NCBI RefSeq assembly: GCF_000420265.1
Contig: NZ_ATUP01000001.1
Location: 1,364,001-1,428,000, forward strand
Length of the DNA: 64,000 nucleotides
Reading direction: 5' to 3'
Origin: Oceanicaulis alexandrii DSM 11625
GTDB lineage: Bacteria; Pseudomonadota; Alphaproteobacteria; Caulobacterales; Maricaulaceae
The notes below the pieces were generated by a model. The model was not told the origin of the DNA. It did not search any database and saw only the letters and a program-made list of their open reading frames with translations. The position numbers were made by a program, and so were the translations under genes. Each line of letters starts with the position of its first letter. Position 1 is the first letter of the stretch. This document shows, in pieces, positions 46,952-57,040 of the stretch.

Positions 46952-49402
46952 TTACTCCACTTCGCGCTCACCCTGATCCGGCGTGTGCGGCACCACGGCT
47001 TCCTCCGGCTTCACATAGGTGTCGAGCCAGTCGATGGATTCCGCCAGCACGTGCAGCACGCTCTCACGGGCGCGGTAGCCATGGCTTTCATAGGGCAGCA
47101 TGACCAGGCGCGCCGTGCCGCCATTGCCTTTGACGGCGGCGAACATGCGTTCGGACTGAATCGGATAGGTGCCCGAATTATTATCCATCTGCCCGTGGAT
47201 CATCAGCATGGGCTCATCAATGTCATTGGCGTGCATGAAGGGCGACAGCATGAAGTAGGACTCAGGCGCCTCCCAATAGGTGCGGCGTTCGGACTGGAAA
47301 CCGAACGGGGTCAGCGTCCGGTTATAGGCGCCCGACCGCGCGATGCCGGCGCGGAACAGGTCCGAGCCCGCCAGAAGATGCGCCGTCATGAACGCGCCGT
47401 AGGAATGGCCGGCGACCGCCACGCGCTCGCCATCGCCATAACCCCGCGCCACGCTGTCGGCGATGGCGGCTTCGGCTGACATCACCAGCTGGTCCACGAA
47501 CGTGTCGTTCACCGTCAACGGATCATCGCCCACGATCGGCATGGTCGCCCGCTCCATCAGCGCATAGCCCTGGGTCACCAGGAAGCGCGGGCTGGTGCCC
47601 GCCACGCGAGAGAAGCGGTATTGCGAGCCCCGCACCTGACCGGCGTCGGACGCGGAGTTGTATTCCAGTGGATACGCCCAGATCAGCAAGGGCAGGGTGT
47701 CGCCTTCTTCATAATCAGCGGGTAGATAAAGCGTCGCCGACAGCGGCACGCCGTCCTCACGCTCATAGGTGATCAACTCCTTGCGAATATCGTTGAGCTG
47801 GGGGTGCGGGTTTTCAAAATCCGTGATGCGGGTGACGGTCTCGCCGTCATGGCGCTGCACGTTCGGCGGGGTGGTCGGATCCTCATAAGAGGTCAGGAAC
47901 ACCGAGCCGTCCTCAGTCAGGACATCAATGACACGCTCATAGTTTTCACCCGAATTGCGCCACAGGATCTCGGTGTCCAGCGTGTCGAAATCCACGCGGC
48001 TGAGGAAGGGACGGTCCCCGTCCGCGCTGGCGCCATCGCCAGTGAAATACATCGCGCCGTCCACCACGGCCGCGACCGAACGGCCATACGCATTGCGCAC
48101 GCTGAGCGGCGAGCCCGGATCGGCGTAATTGTCCTGGATCGAGCGTTCATTGAGCAAGCGCGGGTCTGCGCCGGGGGCCGCGAAATCCACCAGCCAGGAC
48201 CGCACCACGCGGGTGTCACGGTCATATTCGGTGGCGATGCCGATCTGGCCTTCAGAGGTGAACTGGGTCCCGTAATAGCGGTCCTCAAACCGAGCGATCT
48301 CCACCGGCTCGCCGTCAAACGGAGCCTCCAGCGCCCAGGCGCTGTCGCGCTCATCGGTCTCGACCCGCGGATCACCGCCATCCAGCGCTTCCGCCCAGAC
48401 CAGGCGCGCCGCTGCAGAATCCTGCCAGGTGATGGACCGGCGCCCTTCGATGACGCCGCCGATGGGCACGCCGTCAGCGATGCCATGGCTGGCGATCTCC
48501 GCAACCACATCGCCGTCCATCGTCCAGACTTCGCTGGTTTCCGCAAAGCGCGACCAGGGCACGTCATAGGAGAAGGGCTGCTCAAGCGATTCCACCAGCA
48601 GATACTCACCGCCCGGCGCCGGATCGACCGCGTAATAGAGCCCCGGCTCGCCAATCTCACGCACGCGCAAGCGCCGCGCGGTGACGTCCACGGACACGAT
48701 CTGGCTTTCGGCCAGCCAGGCGAACAGCGCCGCATCATCCGCGTCAGACAGCAAATCCTGATAGGTGCGCACCGGCGCTTCATAGCCGGCGGCTTCCTGG
48801 ATCACCGGGCCGGTAGGCACGCGCGCGCGTTCCGGGCGCGGGCCGCGCTCATCACTGGTGAGGGTGACAAGCAAGGTCTCGCTGTCGCTCATCCAGTCGA
48901 GCGCGGAAAACACCGCGTTGACGCCCTCGTCGATAATCTCGCGGGCCTGAGCGCGTTCCATATCGGCGACCCAGACGCCGATCGAGTCGTCATCAGTCAC
49001 AAGAAATGCGGCCCTGGAGCCGTCCGGCGACCAAGTGAAACCCGACAGGCCCACATCACCGGGCGTCGTAATCGCGGTTTCCTCGCCCGTCTCCAGATCA
49101 ATCACCGACAGGCCGATCACAGTCCGCGGGCCATGACGACCATTGGTCTCGGCGTCGAGACGCAAACCCGCCAGACGCTCCATCGGACGCGCCATCTCGG
49201 AAATCGGCGGCAAGCCTTCGCGATGCAACAGCAGCAAATGGCGCTTGTTCGGCGACAGCGTGGTGTACGGCGCGTTCGGCGCATCCACGATATCGACGAT
49301 CTCTTGCGGCGGCAGGCGATACGCCTCCTGAGCCGACGCCGTGCCGATGGTGACGCCTATGCTCAGCGCGCCGCCCAGCGCCGCACGGATAAGTATGGAC
49401 AT
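46952..49402 (-). CDS. Exported S9 family (prolyl oligopeptidase-like) serine peptidase
   Basis: An 816-residue protein with signal peptide ending ASAQ, a beta-propeller N-terminal domain (repeats such as FTWSPDGSRAAFLV and ISWQDS-like strands) and a C-terminal alpha/beta hydrolase. The triad is Ser667 (VAGHSYGAFM), Asp740 (HGQMDNNSG) and His774 (PYESHGYRA). The arrangement is like glutamyl endopeptidase/CGEP-type and other S9 exopeptidases. It should digest peptides in the periplasm. The GAGGG site four bases before ATG 49402 sets the start. Confidence 0.92.
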   Translation of the reverse strand: MSILIRAALGGALSIGVTIGTASAQEAYRLPPQEIVDIVDAPNAPYTTLSPNKRHLLLLHREGLPPISEMARPMERLAGLRLDAETNGRHGPRTVIGLSVIDLETGEETAITTPGDVGLSGFTWSPDGSRAAFLVTDDDSIGVWVADMERAQAREIIDEGVNAVFSALDWMSDSETLLVTLTSDERGPRPERARVPTGPVIQEAAGYEAPVRTYQDLLSDADDAALFAWLAESQIVSVDVTARRLRVREIGEPGLYYAVDPAPGGEYLLVESLEQPFSYDVPWSRFAETSEVWTMDGDVVAEIASHGIADGVPIGGVIEGRRSITWQDSAAARLVWAEALDGGDPRVETDERDSAWALEAPFDGEPVEIARFEDRYYGTQFTSEGQIGIATEYDRDTRVVRSWLVDFAAPGADPRLLNERSIQDNYADPGSPLSVRNAYGRSVAAVVDGAMYFTGDGASADGDRPFLSRVDFDTLDTEILWRNSGENYERVIDVLTEDGSVFLTSYEDPTTPPNVQRHDGETVTRITDFENPHPQLNDIRKELITYEREDGVPLSATLYLPADYEEGDTLPLLIWAYPLEYNSASDAGQVRGSQYRFSRVAGTSPRFLVTQGYALMERATMPIVGDDPLTVNDTFVDQLVMSAEAAIADSVARGYGDGERVAVAGHSYGAFMTAHLLAGSDLFRAGIARSGAYNRTLTPFGFQSERRTYWEAPESYFMLSPFMHANDIDEPMLMIHGQMDNNSGTYPIQSERMFAAVKGNGGTARLVMLPYESHGYRARESVLHVLAESIDWLDTYVKPEEAVVPHTPDQGEREVE

Positions 49403-49508
49403 AAAGCCCTCCCCTGATTTGCGTTTTCGCATTCAGGTTAGAGTGTAACGGAGCTTTGCCTGTCCGCAGAATGACGGATTGGTAAGGGAATAGAGTTTCG
49501 TCTGGCGT

Positions 49509-49805
49509 TCAGGCGCCGACACAGCCCTTGGCCCGCCTCGCTGTATTGATGCAGGCCCGTGACGCAATGGCTTCATTCAAGCGCTCGGTTCGGTCCCACA
49601 ACGCTTGTCGCAAGGCGGGCAGTTCTCTCTCAAGCGCCTTGATCTCAGCTTCAAGCCGACGCGTATCACGCCGGGCCTGAACAAATTGCGCGGCTGCTTG
49701 TGCAGAGTCGACGGCCAGATCACCGAGTCGATAGCGTCCGAGCCTGCCAGTCCGTCCAATAGTGACAAATCCGGGCAGGTTCGGCCCGGGCACGTTTCTC
49801 CGCAA
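49509..49805 (-). CDS. Hypothetical coiled-coil protein
   Basis: A possible 98-residue protein. Its second half is a strongly helical, heptad-like stretch (RRLEAEIKALERELPALRQA) and the C-terminus is short and basic. The start is uncertain: TTG 49805 as given, or GTG 49793 with GGAG just upstream. The first 30 residues do not look conserved and other frames are open here. A truncated gene is possible. No family recognised. Confidence 0.4.
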   Translation of the reverse strand: MRRNVPGPNLPGFVTIGRTGRLGRYRLGDLAVDSAQAAAQFVQARRDTRRLEAEIKALERELPALRQALWDRTERLNEAIASRACINTARRAKGCVGA

Positions 49806-49908
49806 GCGCTTCGCAATCGAACCGCTCCAATAGTCTCAAGTTGCATCCCGCCATCTTTACCCTCCAATATGGGAATTGGGGTTTAGGGGCGGTCCTCTGG
49901 GGGCGGAT

Positions 49909-50388
49909 ATGTTGCGCGCGATCAGTACTGTCAGCCTGATGTTGTTCGCCGGTGCGTGTTCACAACCTCAGCCCGCCGCGCCCGAACCGATTGTCCTGCC
50001 CCATTGGCGCGCTTGTCTGGAATTGTATGGCGGCGATGTTCATCAAATGGCGGATGCCGTCGATGAAGGCGACCATGACGCTATCGTATGCACGCTCGCC
50101 CTTCACGAAGGCCGGTATGTGGAGAGCCACAGGCGAGAACTGCTCTATCGCTATTACCGCGCCACAGGGCGCGAACCGGAGGGCCTGGACGCCTCAATCC
50201 GTCAGCTGGACCGGCAGGAGCTGGCCGCGAGCTTGCGCACCATTCATCGCTTCAGCCCCGAACTCGAAATGTTCGACACCGATTCCCGGGGCTGCCCGGT
50301 CTATGATCCCGTTGCACAAGAACTGCTGATGCGCGTGCAGACGCCGGACGACACGCACTGCCTGCCCCGTCGCTGGGGGTTGCGGTAG
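49909..50388 (+). CDS. Putative lipoprotein, tandem copy 1
   Basis: A 159-residue lipoprotein with lipobox LFAGAC and the mature start CSQPQPAAPEP. The domain contains HWRACLELYGGD, ELLYRYYRATGREPEG, SIRQLDRQ, and a C-terminal GCPVYDPVAQELLMRVQTPDD ending in DDTHCLPRRWG. Three cysteines in the mature domain are conserved in the copy that follows. Function is unknown; the helical YYRATGR-like segment is unlike any family I know. Confidence 0.82.
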   Translation: MLRAISTVSLMLFAGACSQPQPAAPEPIVLPHWRACLELYGGDVHQMADAVDEGDHDAIVCTLALHEGRYVESHRRELLYRYYRATGREPEGLDASIRQLDRQELAASLRTIHRFSPELEMFDTDSRGCPVYDPVAQELLMRVQTPDDTHCLPRRWGLR

Positions 50389-50390
50389 AT

Positions 50391-50885
50391 ATGGTCGCGA
50401 TGCGTCTCAACCTAGCCATTACCGCTCTCAGCCTGATGTTGTTCGCCTGCGCCTGTTCACAACCTCAGCCCGCCGCTCCTGAACCGATTAATTTGCCCCA
50501 TTGGCGCGTGTGCCCTGAGACGTATGACGGCGACCCCGATCAGATGCTGACCGCGATCGACCAGGGCGACCCGGACGCCATGCTATGCTCTCTGGCGCAG
50601 GATGAGGGCCGAGGGCTCGAGAGTTATGAGCGAGAACTGCTCTATCGCTATTACCGCGCCACAGGGCGCGAACCGGAGGGTCTGGACGCTTCGATCCGCC
50701 AGCTGGACCGCCAGGACTTGGCGATCTTCCTGCTGAACACTCATGATTTCAGTCCCGAACTCAAAATGTTCGACACCGATTCCCGGGGCTGCCCGGTCTA
50801 TGATCCCGTTGCACGAGAACTGCTGATGCGCGTGCAGACGCCGGACGACACGCACTGCCTGCCCCGTCGCTGGGGGTGGCGCTAA
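50391..50885 (+). CDS. Putative lipoprotein, tandem copy 2
   Basis: A 164-residue lipoprotein (lipobox LFACAC) that is a clear duplicate of the preceding gene. It shares SQPQPAAPEP, HWRVCPETYDGD in place of HWRACLELYGGD, the full ELLYRYYRATGREPEGLDAS, and a C-terminal block that is almost identical in DNA as well (one difference in 110 bp). The central part has diverged more. ATG 50391 and ATG 50400 are both possible. Terminator at 50902. Confidence 0.82.
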   Translation: MVAMRLNLAITALSLMLFACACSQPQPAAPEPINLPHWRVCPETYDGDPDQMLTAIDQGDPDAMLCSLAQDEGRGLESYERELLYRYYRATGREPEGLDASIRQLDRQDLAIFLLNTHDFSPELKMFDTDSRGCPVYDPVARELLMRVQTPDDTHCLPRRWGWR

Positions 50886-50901
50886 CCCGTAGAGATTACA
50901 A

Positions 50902-50935
50902 AAAACCCCGCCGGCTTGCGCCAGCGGGGTTTCTT
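50902..50935. terminator. Bidirectional terminator between lipoprotein and pnp
   Basis: AACCCCGC pairs with GCGGGGTT around a 12-base loop, flanked by A-rich and T-rich runs, so it can end both the lipoprotein transcript and pnp. Confidence 0.85.
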
Positions 50936-50962
50936 TTGATCTCGCGATCAAAGGGGAGAGGA

Positions 50963-53092
50963 TTAGTCCTCGCCGCCTTCTTCGCTGATCTCTTCGCCGG
51001 TCTCCTGGTCGATGATCTTCATCGACAGGCGCACCTTGCCGCGGTCGTCAAAGCCCAGCAGCTTCACCCAGACTTCCTGGCCTTCGCTGACCACGTCCTT
51101 GGGATGACCCACGCGCTCGTTCTTCAGCTGGGAGACGTGCACGAGGCCGTCACGCGGGCCGAAGAAGTTCACGAAGGCGCCGAAATCGACGACCTTGACC
51201 ACTTTGCCTTTGTAGATCTTGCCCACTTCCGGCTCGGCGGTCAGACCGTTGATCCAGTCCAGAGCCGCCTTGATGGAGTCGGCGGACACGGCGGAGACCT
51301 TGATCAGGCCGTCATCATTGACGTCCACTTTCGCGCCGGTTTCCTCGACGATCTGGCGGATGACCTTGCCGCCCGAACCGATCACGTCGCGGATCTTGTC
51401 GACCGGGATCTGGATGGTTTCGATCTTCGGCGCGTGCTCGTTCAGAGCCTCACGGGTGCCCGAAAGCGCCTTGTTCATCTCATCCAGAATGTGGATGCGG
51501 CCGCCTTTGGCCTGGTCCAGAGCGGTCTGCATGATGTCTTTGTTGATGCCGGCGATCTTGATGTCCATCTGAAGGCTGGTGACGCCCTCGGAGGTGCCGG
51601 CCACCTTGAAGTCCATATCCCCGAGGTGATCTTCATCACCGAGGATGTCGGACAGCACGGCCACGCCTTCAGGATCCTTGATCAGACCCATGGCGATGCC
51701 GGACACCGGACGGGTGATCGGAACGCCTGCATCCATCAGCGCCAGAGAGCCGCCGCACACGGTCGCCATGGAGGACGAGCCGTTGGATTCGGTGATCTCG
51801 GACACCAGACGCACGGTGTAGGGGAAGGCTTCCGCGTTCGGCATCACAGCCGACAGCGCCCGCCAGGCGAGCTTGCCGTGACCGATTTCACGACGGCCCG
51901 GGGCCAGACGGAAGCTGGTTTCACCGACCGAATAGGGCGGGAAGTTGTAGTGCAGCAAGAAGCGTTCTTTGTAGGTGCCGGTCAGGGCGTCGATGAATTG
52001 CTCATCTTCGCCGGTGCCCAGCGTCACAACGCACAGCGCCTGGGTTTCACCGCGGGTGAACAGGGCTGAACCGTGGGTGCGCGGCAGAACGGTGGCTTCC
52101 GACACGATCGGGCGAACCTGATCGAGCGAACGGCCGTCAATGCGCTTGCCGGTCTTGATGATGCCGCCGCGCACGACGCTGGCTTCCACGCTTTTCAGGA
52201 CGTCCTTGAGGACAGCCATTTCGGCGCCGTCAGGATTGTCTTCGGTGGCGGCCAGTTCAGCGACAGCTTTCTCCTTGGCGGCGGAGACAGCGGCCTGACG
52301 CTCGGTCTTGTTGGTGATGGTGTAGGCCTTGGCGATCTCGTCGCCGACCAGACCGCGCACCTTGGTTTCGAGCTCGGAATTGTCGACCGGCACGAAATCC
52401 CAGGGATCTTTCGCGGCTTTCTCTGCCAGGCGGATGATCATGTCGATCACCGGCTGGAACGCCTCATGGCCGGCCATCACAGCGCCGAGCATGACTTCTT
52501 CCGACAGCTCTTTCGCTTCGGATTCCACCATCATCACGGCGTCCGACGTGCCGGCGACCACGAGATCCAGCTCGGACTCGGTCAGCTCGTCGACGGTCGG
52601 GTTGATGACGTAGTCGCCATCCTTGTAACCCACGCGCGCCGCGCCGATGGGCCCCAGGAAGGGCAGACCGGACAGGCACAGGGCGGCGGACGCGCCGACC
52701 ATGCCGACCACATCGGGATCATTTTCCAGATCGTGGCTGAGCACGGTGAGCATCACCTGGGTGTCGTTCTTGAAACCCTTGGGGAAGAGCGGACGGATCG
52801 GACGGTCGATCAGACGCGAGGTCAGCGTCTCTTTATCGGTCGGACGACCTTCACGCTTGAAATAGCCGCCCGGGATCTTGCCGGCTGCGAAGTATTTCTC
52901 TTGGTAATTCACGGTCAGCGGGAAGAAGTCCATTCCCGGCTTGACGTCTTTCTGTGCGACCGCCGTCGCAAGAACAGTGGTCTCGCCATAGGTGACGAGC
53001 ACTGCGCCGTTTGCCTGGCGCGCCATGCGGCCGGTTTCGAGGGTCAGCGTACGGCCGGCCCATTCAATCGTTTCGGTTTGGATATCGAACAT
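50963..53092 (-). CDS. pnp: Polyribonucleotide nucleotidyltransferase (PNPase)
   Basis: PNPase is a 3' to 5' phosphorolytic exoribonuclease and part of the degradosome. The 709-residue protein has two RNase PH-like domains (first: [20 protein letters not shown]; second: [23 protein letters not shown]). A KH domain follows ([20 protein letters not shown]), then an S1 domain ([21 protein letters not shown]). The C-terminus is acidic. It is the last gene of the rbfA-truB-rpsO-pnp unit, separated from rpsO by a hairpin. Confidence 0.97.
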   Translation of the reverse strand: MFDIQTETIEWAGRTLTLETGRMARQANGAVLVTYGETTVLATAVAQKDVKPGMDFFPLTVNYQEKYFAAGKIPGGYFKREGRPTDKETLTSRLIDRPIRPLFPKGFKNDTQVMLTVLSHDLENDPDVVGMVGASAALCLSGLPFLGPIGAARVGYKDGDYVINPTVDELTESELDLVVAGTSDAVMMVESEAKELSEEVMLGAVMAGHEAFQPVIDMIIRLAEKAAKDPWDFVPVDNSELETKVRGLVGDEIAKAYTITNKTERQAAVSAAKEKAVAELAATEDNPDGAEMAVLKDVLKSVEASVVRGGIIKTGKRIDGRSLDQVRPIVSEATVLPRTHGSALFTRGETQALCVVTLGTGEDEQFIDALTGTYKERFLLHYNFPPYSVGETSFRLAPGRREIGHGKLAWRALSAVMPNAEAFPYTVRLVSEITESNGSSSMATVCGGSLALMDAGVPITRPVSGIAMGLIKDPEGVAVLSDILGDEDHLGDMDFKVAGTSEGVTSLQMDIKIAGINKDIMQTALDQAKGGRIHILDEMNKALSGTREALNEHAPKIETIQIPVDKIRDVIGSGGKVIRQIVEETGAKVDVNDDGLIKVSAVSADSIKAALDWINGLTAEPEVGKIYKGKVVKVVDFGAFVNFFGPRDGLVHVSQLKNERVGHPKDVVSEGQEVWVKLLGFDDRGKVRLSMKIIDQETGEEISEEGGED

Positions 53093-53147
53093 TTATCTCT
53101 CGTTCGTACGGTCATGTGCGGCGCCGCCGGATTGCGGTCGCCGGATA

Positions 53148-53185
53148 TGAAAACGCCGGCGCGCCCCTTGGCGGCCGGCGTTTCA
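53148..53185 (-). terminator. rpsO-pnp intergenic hairpin
   Basis: TGAAAACGCCGGC and GCCGGCGTTTCA pair with one bulge, at the place where E. coli has an rpsO attenuator and an RNase III processing site controlling pnp. The weak T run suggests partial termination and/or processing. Confidence 0.65.
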
Positions 53186-53195
53186 TCGGGAGCGC

Positions 53196-53465
53196 CTAGC
53201 GGCGCAGACCCAGAGCAGCCACAATCGCCTTGTAGCGGGCTTCGTCGATTTTCTTCAGATAATCGAGAAGGCGCCGACGCTGGGAGACCAGCTTCAGCAG
53301 GCCACGACGGGAGTGGTTGTCTTTTTTGTGCGTTTTGAAGTGCTCGGTGAGGTTGGCGATACGCTCGGTCAACACAGCGACTTGCACTTCAGCAGACCCG
53401 GTGTCGTTTTCGCCACGGGCATGCTCTTTGATCAGTTCGGCTTTACGTTCTGCCGTAATCGACAT
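53196..53465 (-). CDS. rpsO: 30S ribosomal protein S15
   Basis: S15 binds 16S rRNA in the central domain and often represses its own translation. The 89-residue protein contains the S15 signature [19 protein letters not shown] and [17 protein letters not shown]. It starts 15 bp after truB, with an AGGAG site made from the truB stop region. Confidence 0.97.
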   Translation of the reverse strand: MSITAERKAELIKEHARGENDTGSAEVQVAVLTERIANLTEHFKTHKKDNHSRRGLLKLVSQRRRLLDYLKKIDEARYKAIVAALGLRR

Positions 53466-53480
53466 CGTCTAATCGGGCTC

Positions 53481-54434
53481 CTAATCCCATTGAAAGACAC
53501 GAACAGGCGAAAATTGACCCGCGCGTGCTTCGCCGATCGCAACGGCCCGGTCCGACCCCATGGCCACGACAGCCTTCGAATAATCCTTCCCCGCGATGTC
53601 GCGAGGTTGGCGAAGATTGCGTAGCTCTGAAGCTCGCCGGGGAGGCAAGACGATCGACCGTCCTTGCCTCAACTGAAACGCCTCGTCCTCGGTCACGGCC
53701 GTCGCCGGGATGTCGTCCAGCGCGGTCTCGACCGGAAGCAGGGCCTCCAGCGCGTGGCCCTTATGGACCAAATCCTCAAACGCGTCCAGCGAAACGGCCT
53801 GTGCGGCGCTAAACGGGCCGACCCTGGTGCGACGCAGCGCCGCCACATGTCCTTCCGCGCCCAGAGCCGCCGCCAGATCACGTGCAATCGCGCGCACATA
53901 GGCGCCCTTGCCGCATTTCATCTCGAGCACCGCCAGGTCAGGGCTCGGCGCATCCAGAAGCGTCAGATCATCAATGCGCACAGGACGGGAGGCCAGCTCG
54001 ACCGCTTCACCGGCCCGCGCCAGATCATAGGCGCGCTCGCCATCCACCTTGATGGCGGAGAATTTGGGCGGCACCTGGTCGATCTCGCCGATGAACTGGC
54101 CCAGAGCGGCTTCAATGGCGTCACGATCGGGGCGCACATCGCTTTCGCCCGTGACCTCGCCTTCGGCGTCCAGCGTGGTGGTGGAACTGCCCCAGCGCAG
54201 GGTGAATTTATAGGTTTTCGAGCTTTCCTGGGCGAAGGGCACGGTCTTGGTGGCTTCGCCGAACGCAATCGGCAAGACGCCCGACGCCAGCGGGTCCAGC
54301 GTGCCGGCATGACCGGCCTTTTGCGCCTTCAACAGCCAGCGACAGCGCGACACCGCCTGGGTGGAGGTCATCTCCAGCGGCTTGTCGAGGATCAGCCAGC
54401 CATGGATTTTCTCGCCCTTCTTGCGACGCGCCAT
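53481..54434 (-). CDS. truB: tRNA pseudouridine(55) synthase
   Basis: TruB converts U55 of the T loop in tRNA to pseudouridine. The 317-residue protein has [17 protein letters not shown] and the catalytic aspartate in [17 protein letters not shown] near residue 44. The C-terminal PUA-like region ends the protein. The ATG overlaps the rbfA stop (TGATG), indicating coupled translation. In the 5' part the motif KYxF (TYKFTLRWG) is present as expected. Confidence 0.95.
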   Translation of the reverse strand: MARRKKGEKIHGWLILDKPLEMTSTQAVSRCRWLLKAQKAGHAGTLDPLASGVLPIAFGEATKTVPFAQESSKTYKFTLRWGSSTTTLDAEGEVTGESDVRPDRDAIEAALGQFIGEIDQVPPKFSAIKVDGERAYDLARAGEAVELASRPVRIDDLTLLDAPSPDLAVLEMKCGKGAYVRAIARDLAAALGAEGHVAALRRTRVGPFSAAQAVSLDAFEDLVHKGHALEALLPVETALDDIPATAVTEDEAFQLRQGRSIVLPPRRASELRNLRQPRDIAGKDYSKAVVAMGSDRAVAIGEARAGQFSPVRVFQWD

Positions 54435-54817
54435 CAGTCCTCGCCCTCGTCATCGAGATCGCGTTTGACGGTGGGACGGTCCAGAACCGCGTCCACCTGG
54501 GCCACATCCTCGATGCGGTCATCCACGGCGAAGCGAAGCTTGGGCGTGAATTTCAGCTCGATCTGCTTGCCCAGCTCGCGCTGGATGAAGCCCGAAGCAT
54601 GATTGAGCGCTTCTGCCACGGCATTGCGGTCACCGCCGCCCAGCAGGTCCACATAGACCGTCGCATGACGCAGGTCGGGGCTGGTGCGCGCTTCGGTGAT
54701 GGTCACAGCCGCCGTGTTCACATGGGGATCGTGCACGCGGCCTTCGCGAATAATGTCCGACACCGCGCGACGCACGAGCTCGCCGGCGCGCAGCTGGCGT
54801 TGGGATTGGGCTTTCAT
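54434..54817 (-). CDS. rbfA: Ribosome-binding factor A
   Basis: RbfA is a KH-like factor that helps mature 16S rRNA 5' processing and cold adaptation. The 127-residue protein has [37 protein letters not shown] and the basic [22 protein letters not shown] 54817 follows an AGGAA site. Normally rbfA follows infB; here infB ends 5.5 kb away. Confidence 0.94.
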   Translation of the reverse strand: MKAQSQRQLRAGELVRRAVSDIIREGRVHDPHVNTAAVTITEARTSPDLRHATVYVDLLGGGDRNAVAEALNHASGFIQRELGKQIELKFTPKLRFAVDDRIEDVAQVDAVLDRPTVKRDLDDEGED

Positions 54818-54926
54818 GAATTCCTCTTGGGTCGCCTGGACGCGTCCGGAGTCCAACCGGAGCGCATCGAGTTTGCGAAGGGCGGGTGTGTACAGCGCCC
54901 AGCCCTGTTATGCAAGGGCGGCGCGC

Positions 54927-55388
54927 CTAGTGATTGACCACCAGCCAGGCCCCGACGCTGAGAAAGCCGGCGCCCAGAATGCGCAGCAGGGTCACCGAGC
55001 GCTCCTCAATCCCGAACAGGCCGAAATGGTCAATCGCCATGGCCGCGATCAGCTGGGCGGCGAACAAGAGCGCAAAGAACGATCCCGTGCCGATCTTCGG
55101 CGCCGCCCAGGAGGCCGTGGTCACAAACACCGCCCCCAACGCTCCGCCGATGACAAACAGGTGCGGCGGGGTGTTGCTGATCCGCTCAAGACTGGGCCAG
55201 CCGGCGCGATAGGCCAGCACCGACACCGCCGCGAGCATGATCAGCGCCCCGGCGGTGAAACTGACCAGCGCCGCACGCAAGGGCGACCCCAGATGCCCGG
55301 ACAGCTGACCGTTGAACGCCGGTTGCGCGGCGACCATGGCGCCGGCGATGACGGTGAGGATAAACGGGGCGAGCGTGTTGATCGGCAT
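54927..55388 (-). CDS. YdcZ-type DMT family transporter
   Basis: A 153-residue, five-helix membrane protein of the DMT_YdcZ (DUF606) type. It carries QPAFNGQLSGHLGSPLRAALVSF, with the N-terminal helix PFILTVIAGAMVAA, and VFVTTASWAAPKIGTGSFFA in the middle. Such half-size transporters work as dimers; the substrate is unknown. It is 24 bp downstream of trkH on the same strand and is probably in one transcript with it. Confidence 0.85.
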   Translation of the reverse strand: MPINTLAPFILTVIAGAMVAAQPAFNGQLSGHLGSPLRAALVSFTAGALIMLAAVSVLAYRAGWPSLERISNTPPHLFVIGGALGAVFVTTASWAAPKIGTGSFFALLFAAQLIAAMAIDHFGLFGIEERSVTLLRILGAGFLSVGAWLVVNH

Positions 55389-55412
55389 GGAACAGCCTCC
55401 TTCACAGCCGGG

Positions 55413-56867
55413 TCAGCGCATCCAGAAGCGCGGAGTGAGGACATAGAGCGCCACCAGGATCTCCAAACGCCCCAACAGCATTTGCAGACATAAAATCCAT
55501 TTTGCCGGATCGGGAAGCGTCGAGAAATTACCCGCCGGTCCGATCACCTCGCCCAGGCCCGGCCCCACATTCGCAATGGCGGTGGCCGAGGCGGTCACCG
55601 CGGTCAGAAAATCAAGACCGAAGGCGGACAGCGCGACCGCCCCCGCCGCGAAGCACGCCACATACAATCCTGCAAACAAGGCCACCGAGGCGCTGTCCGC
55701 CGGCGTCAGACGCCGTCCGGCATGATGGGCCACCGTGATCGCATGGGGCGAGGAGGCGGCCTGCAGACTGGCCCAGGTCGATTTGAGCATGATCTGGATG
55801 CGAAAGACCTTGAACCCGCCCGCCGTCGAGCCGGCGCACCCGCCCAGAAAGGTCAGGAAGAAGATCGTGGCCATCGCCAGCGGTCCCCAGAGCTGGTAAT
55901 CGCCCGCTGCATACCCGGTGGTCGTAAGCACAGAGACCGCATTGAACAGCGCCAGACGCAGAGCGTCAGGATGCTCGGGCGGACCGCCCAGCTCGGCGGC
56001 GAACAATAATCCGCTCGCCAGAGCCACGATCGCCAGCAAGCCCATGATCTCTTCAAAGGCGCCCGGTCGCCGGCCTTCATGACGGCTGACCGCTCTCACA
56101 TAGGCCAGAAACGGGATGGCGCCCGCCAGCATGAAGACGATCGCCACCCATTGCGCGCCGGCGGAAAAGCCGCCCATGGACTGGTCCGTCGTGGAATAGC
56201 CGCCTGTGGACACAGTGGTCAGGGCGTGCAGCACGGCGTCAAACCTGCTCATCCCGGTGAAGACATACCCCAATGCACACAGACAGGTCAGCGCCAGATA
56301 AAGCCCGGCGATGACGCCCGCCAGATGACCGGGCCGGGCGATCAGCTTGTCCGGTGAGCGATCGGAGGATTCCAGATGAAACAATTGCATTCCGCCTGAG
56401 CGCAACAAAGGCAGGATGGCGATGGACAGGCCGATGATCCCGATCCCGCCAATCCATTGCAACAGGGCGCGCCAAACCAGCAAGCTGGGCGGCTGCGCCT
56501 CCAGATGGCTGATCACCGTCGAGCCCGTGGTGGTGAGCCCGGAGACCGTTTCAAAGATGGCGTCGGTGATGCTCAGCCCCACCGCTTCTTCATGCAACGG
56601 GATCGCCATCAGCAAAGGCAGGCCGAACCAGGCGCCCAGGGTCAAAATCACAGCGCCGCGAAACCCCAGCCGCGCGCGCTCTCCCAGCCCGACCAGCGTC
56701 AGCACGCCGCCGAGAAAGCCGGAGATCAGCATGCAGGCGGCAAACCCTTCGCCGGCCCCGTCATGAACCAGAAGGTGCGAAGCCGCCATATGCAGGCCCG
56801 CCAAAACAGCCAGGCCCAGACACAAGACGCCCCAGATCAGGGACACATTTCGCAAATGGGGCATCAT
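55413..56867 (-). CDS. trkH: TrkH family potassium uptake protein
   Basis: A 484-residue K+ transport protein with four M1-P-M2 repeats. The selectivity-filter segments are seen as SGLTTTGSTVI, TTVSTGGYST, SVLTTTGYAAGD and NVGPGLGEVIGP. TrkH works with the cytosolic TrkA, which is not nearby. ATG 56867 is chosen because GGAGG lies seven bases upstream. It is divergent from the TetR gene, sharing a 173 bp region with a long palindrome. Confidence 0.92.
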   Translation of the reverse strand: MMPHLRNVSLIWGVLCLGLAVLAGLHMAASHLLVHDGAGEGFAACMLISGFLGGVLTLVGLGERARLGFRGAVILTLGAWFGLPLLMAIPLHEEAVGLSITDAIFETVSGLTTTGSTVISHLEAQPPSLLVWRALLQWIGGIGIIGLSIAILPLLRSGGMQLFHLESSDRSPDKLIARPGHLAGVIAGLYLALTCLCALGYVFTGMSRFDAVLHALTTVSTGGYSTTDQSMGGFSAGAQWVAIVFMLAGAIPFLAYVRAVSRHEGRRPGAFEEIMGLLAIVALASGLLFAAELGGPPEHPDALRLALFNAVSVLTTTGYAAGDYQLWGPLAMATIFFLTFLGGCAGSTAGGFKVFRIQIMLKSTWASLQAASSPHAITVAHHAGRRLTPADSASVALFAGLYVACFAAGAVALSAFGLDFLTAVTASATAIANVGPGLGEVIGPAGNFSTLPDPAKWILCLQMLLGRLEILVALYVLTPRFWMR

Positions 56868-56997
56868 GCGCGCACCTCCAACGCCCATCCGGAACCGCCG
56901 GAGGAACGGCCATGTCGCGATAAGGCGGGGTCTTTAGACCTGTGTTTGAAGGGGTTCAAGTCTGTCGCCTCCTGAACAAGGGATATCCCCGGACTTG

Positions 56998-57023
56998 AAT
57001 TTGAATTGAATTCAATTCAAATT
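56998..57023. promoter_or_regulatory. 26 bp perfect palindrome, candidate TetR operator
   Basis: A perfect dyad is centred on GAATTC (57008-57013), built from ATTGAA/TTCAAT half-sites. It lies 17 bp upstream of the TetR start codon. The ATTGAA...TTCAAT arrangement resembles operators of BetI-type TetR proteins. It also overlaps any promoter for the regulator gene, as expected for autorepression, and could affect trkH. Confidence 0.75.
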
Positions 57024-57040
57024 TTTGTCTGGAGGTGATG

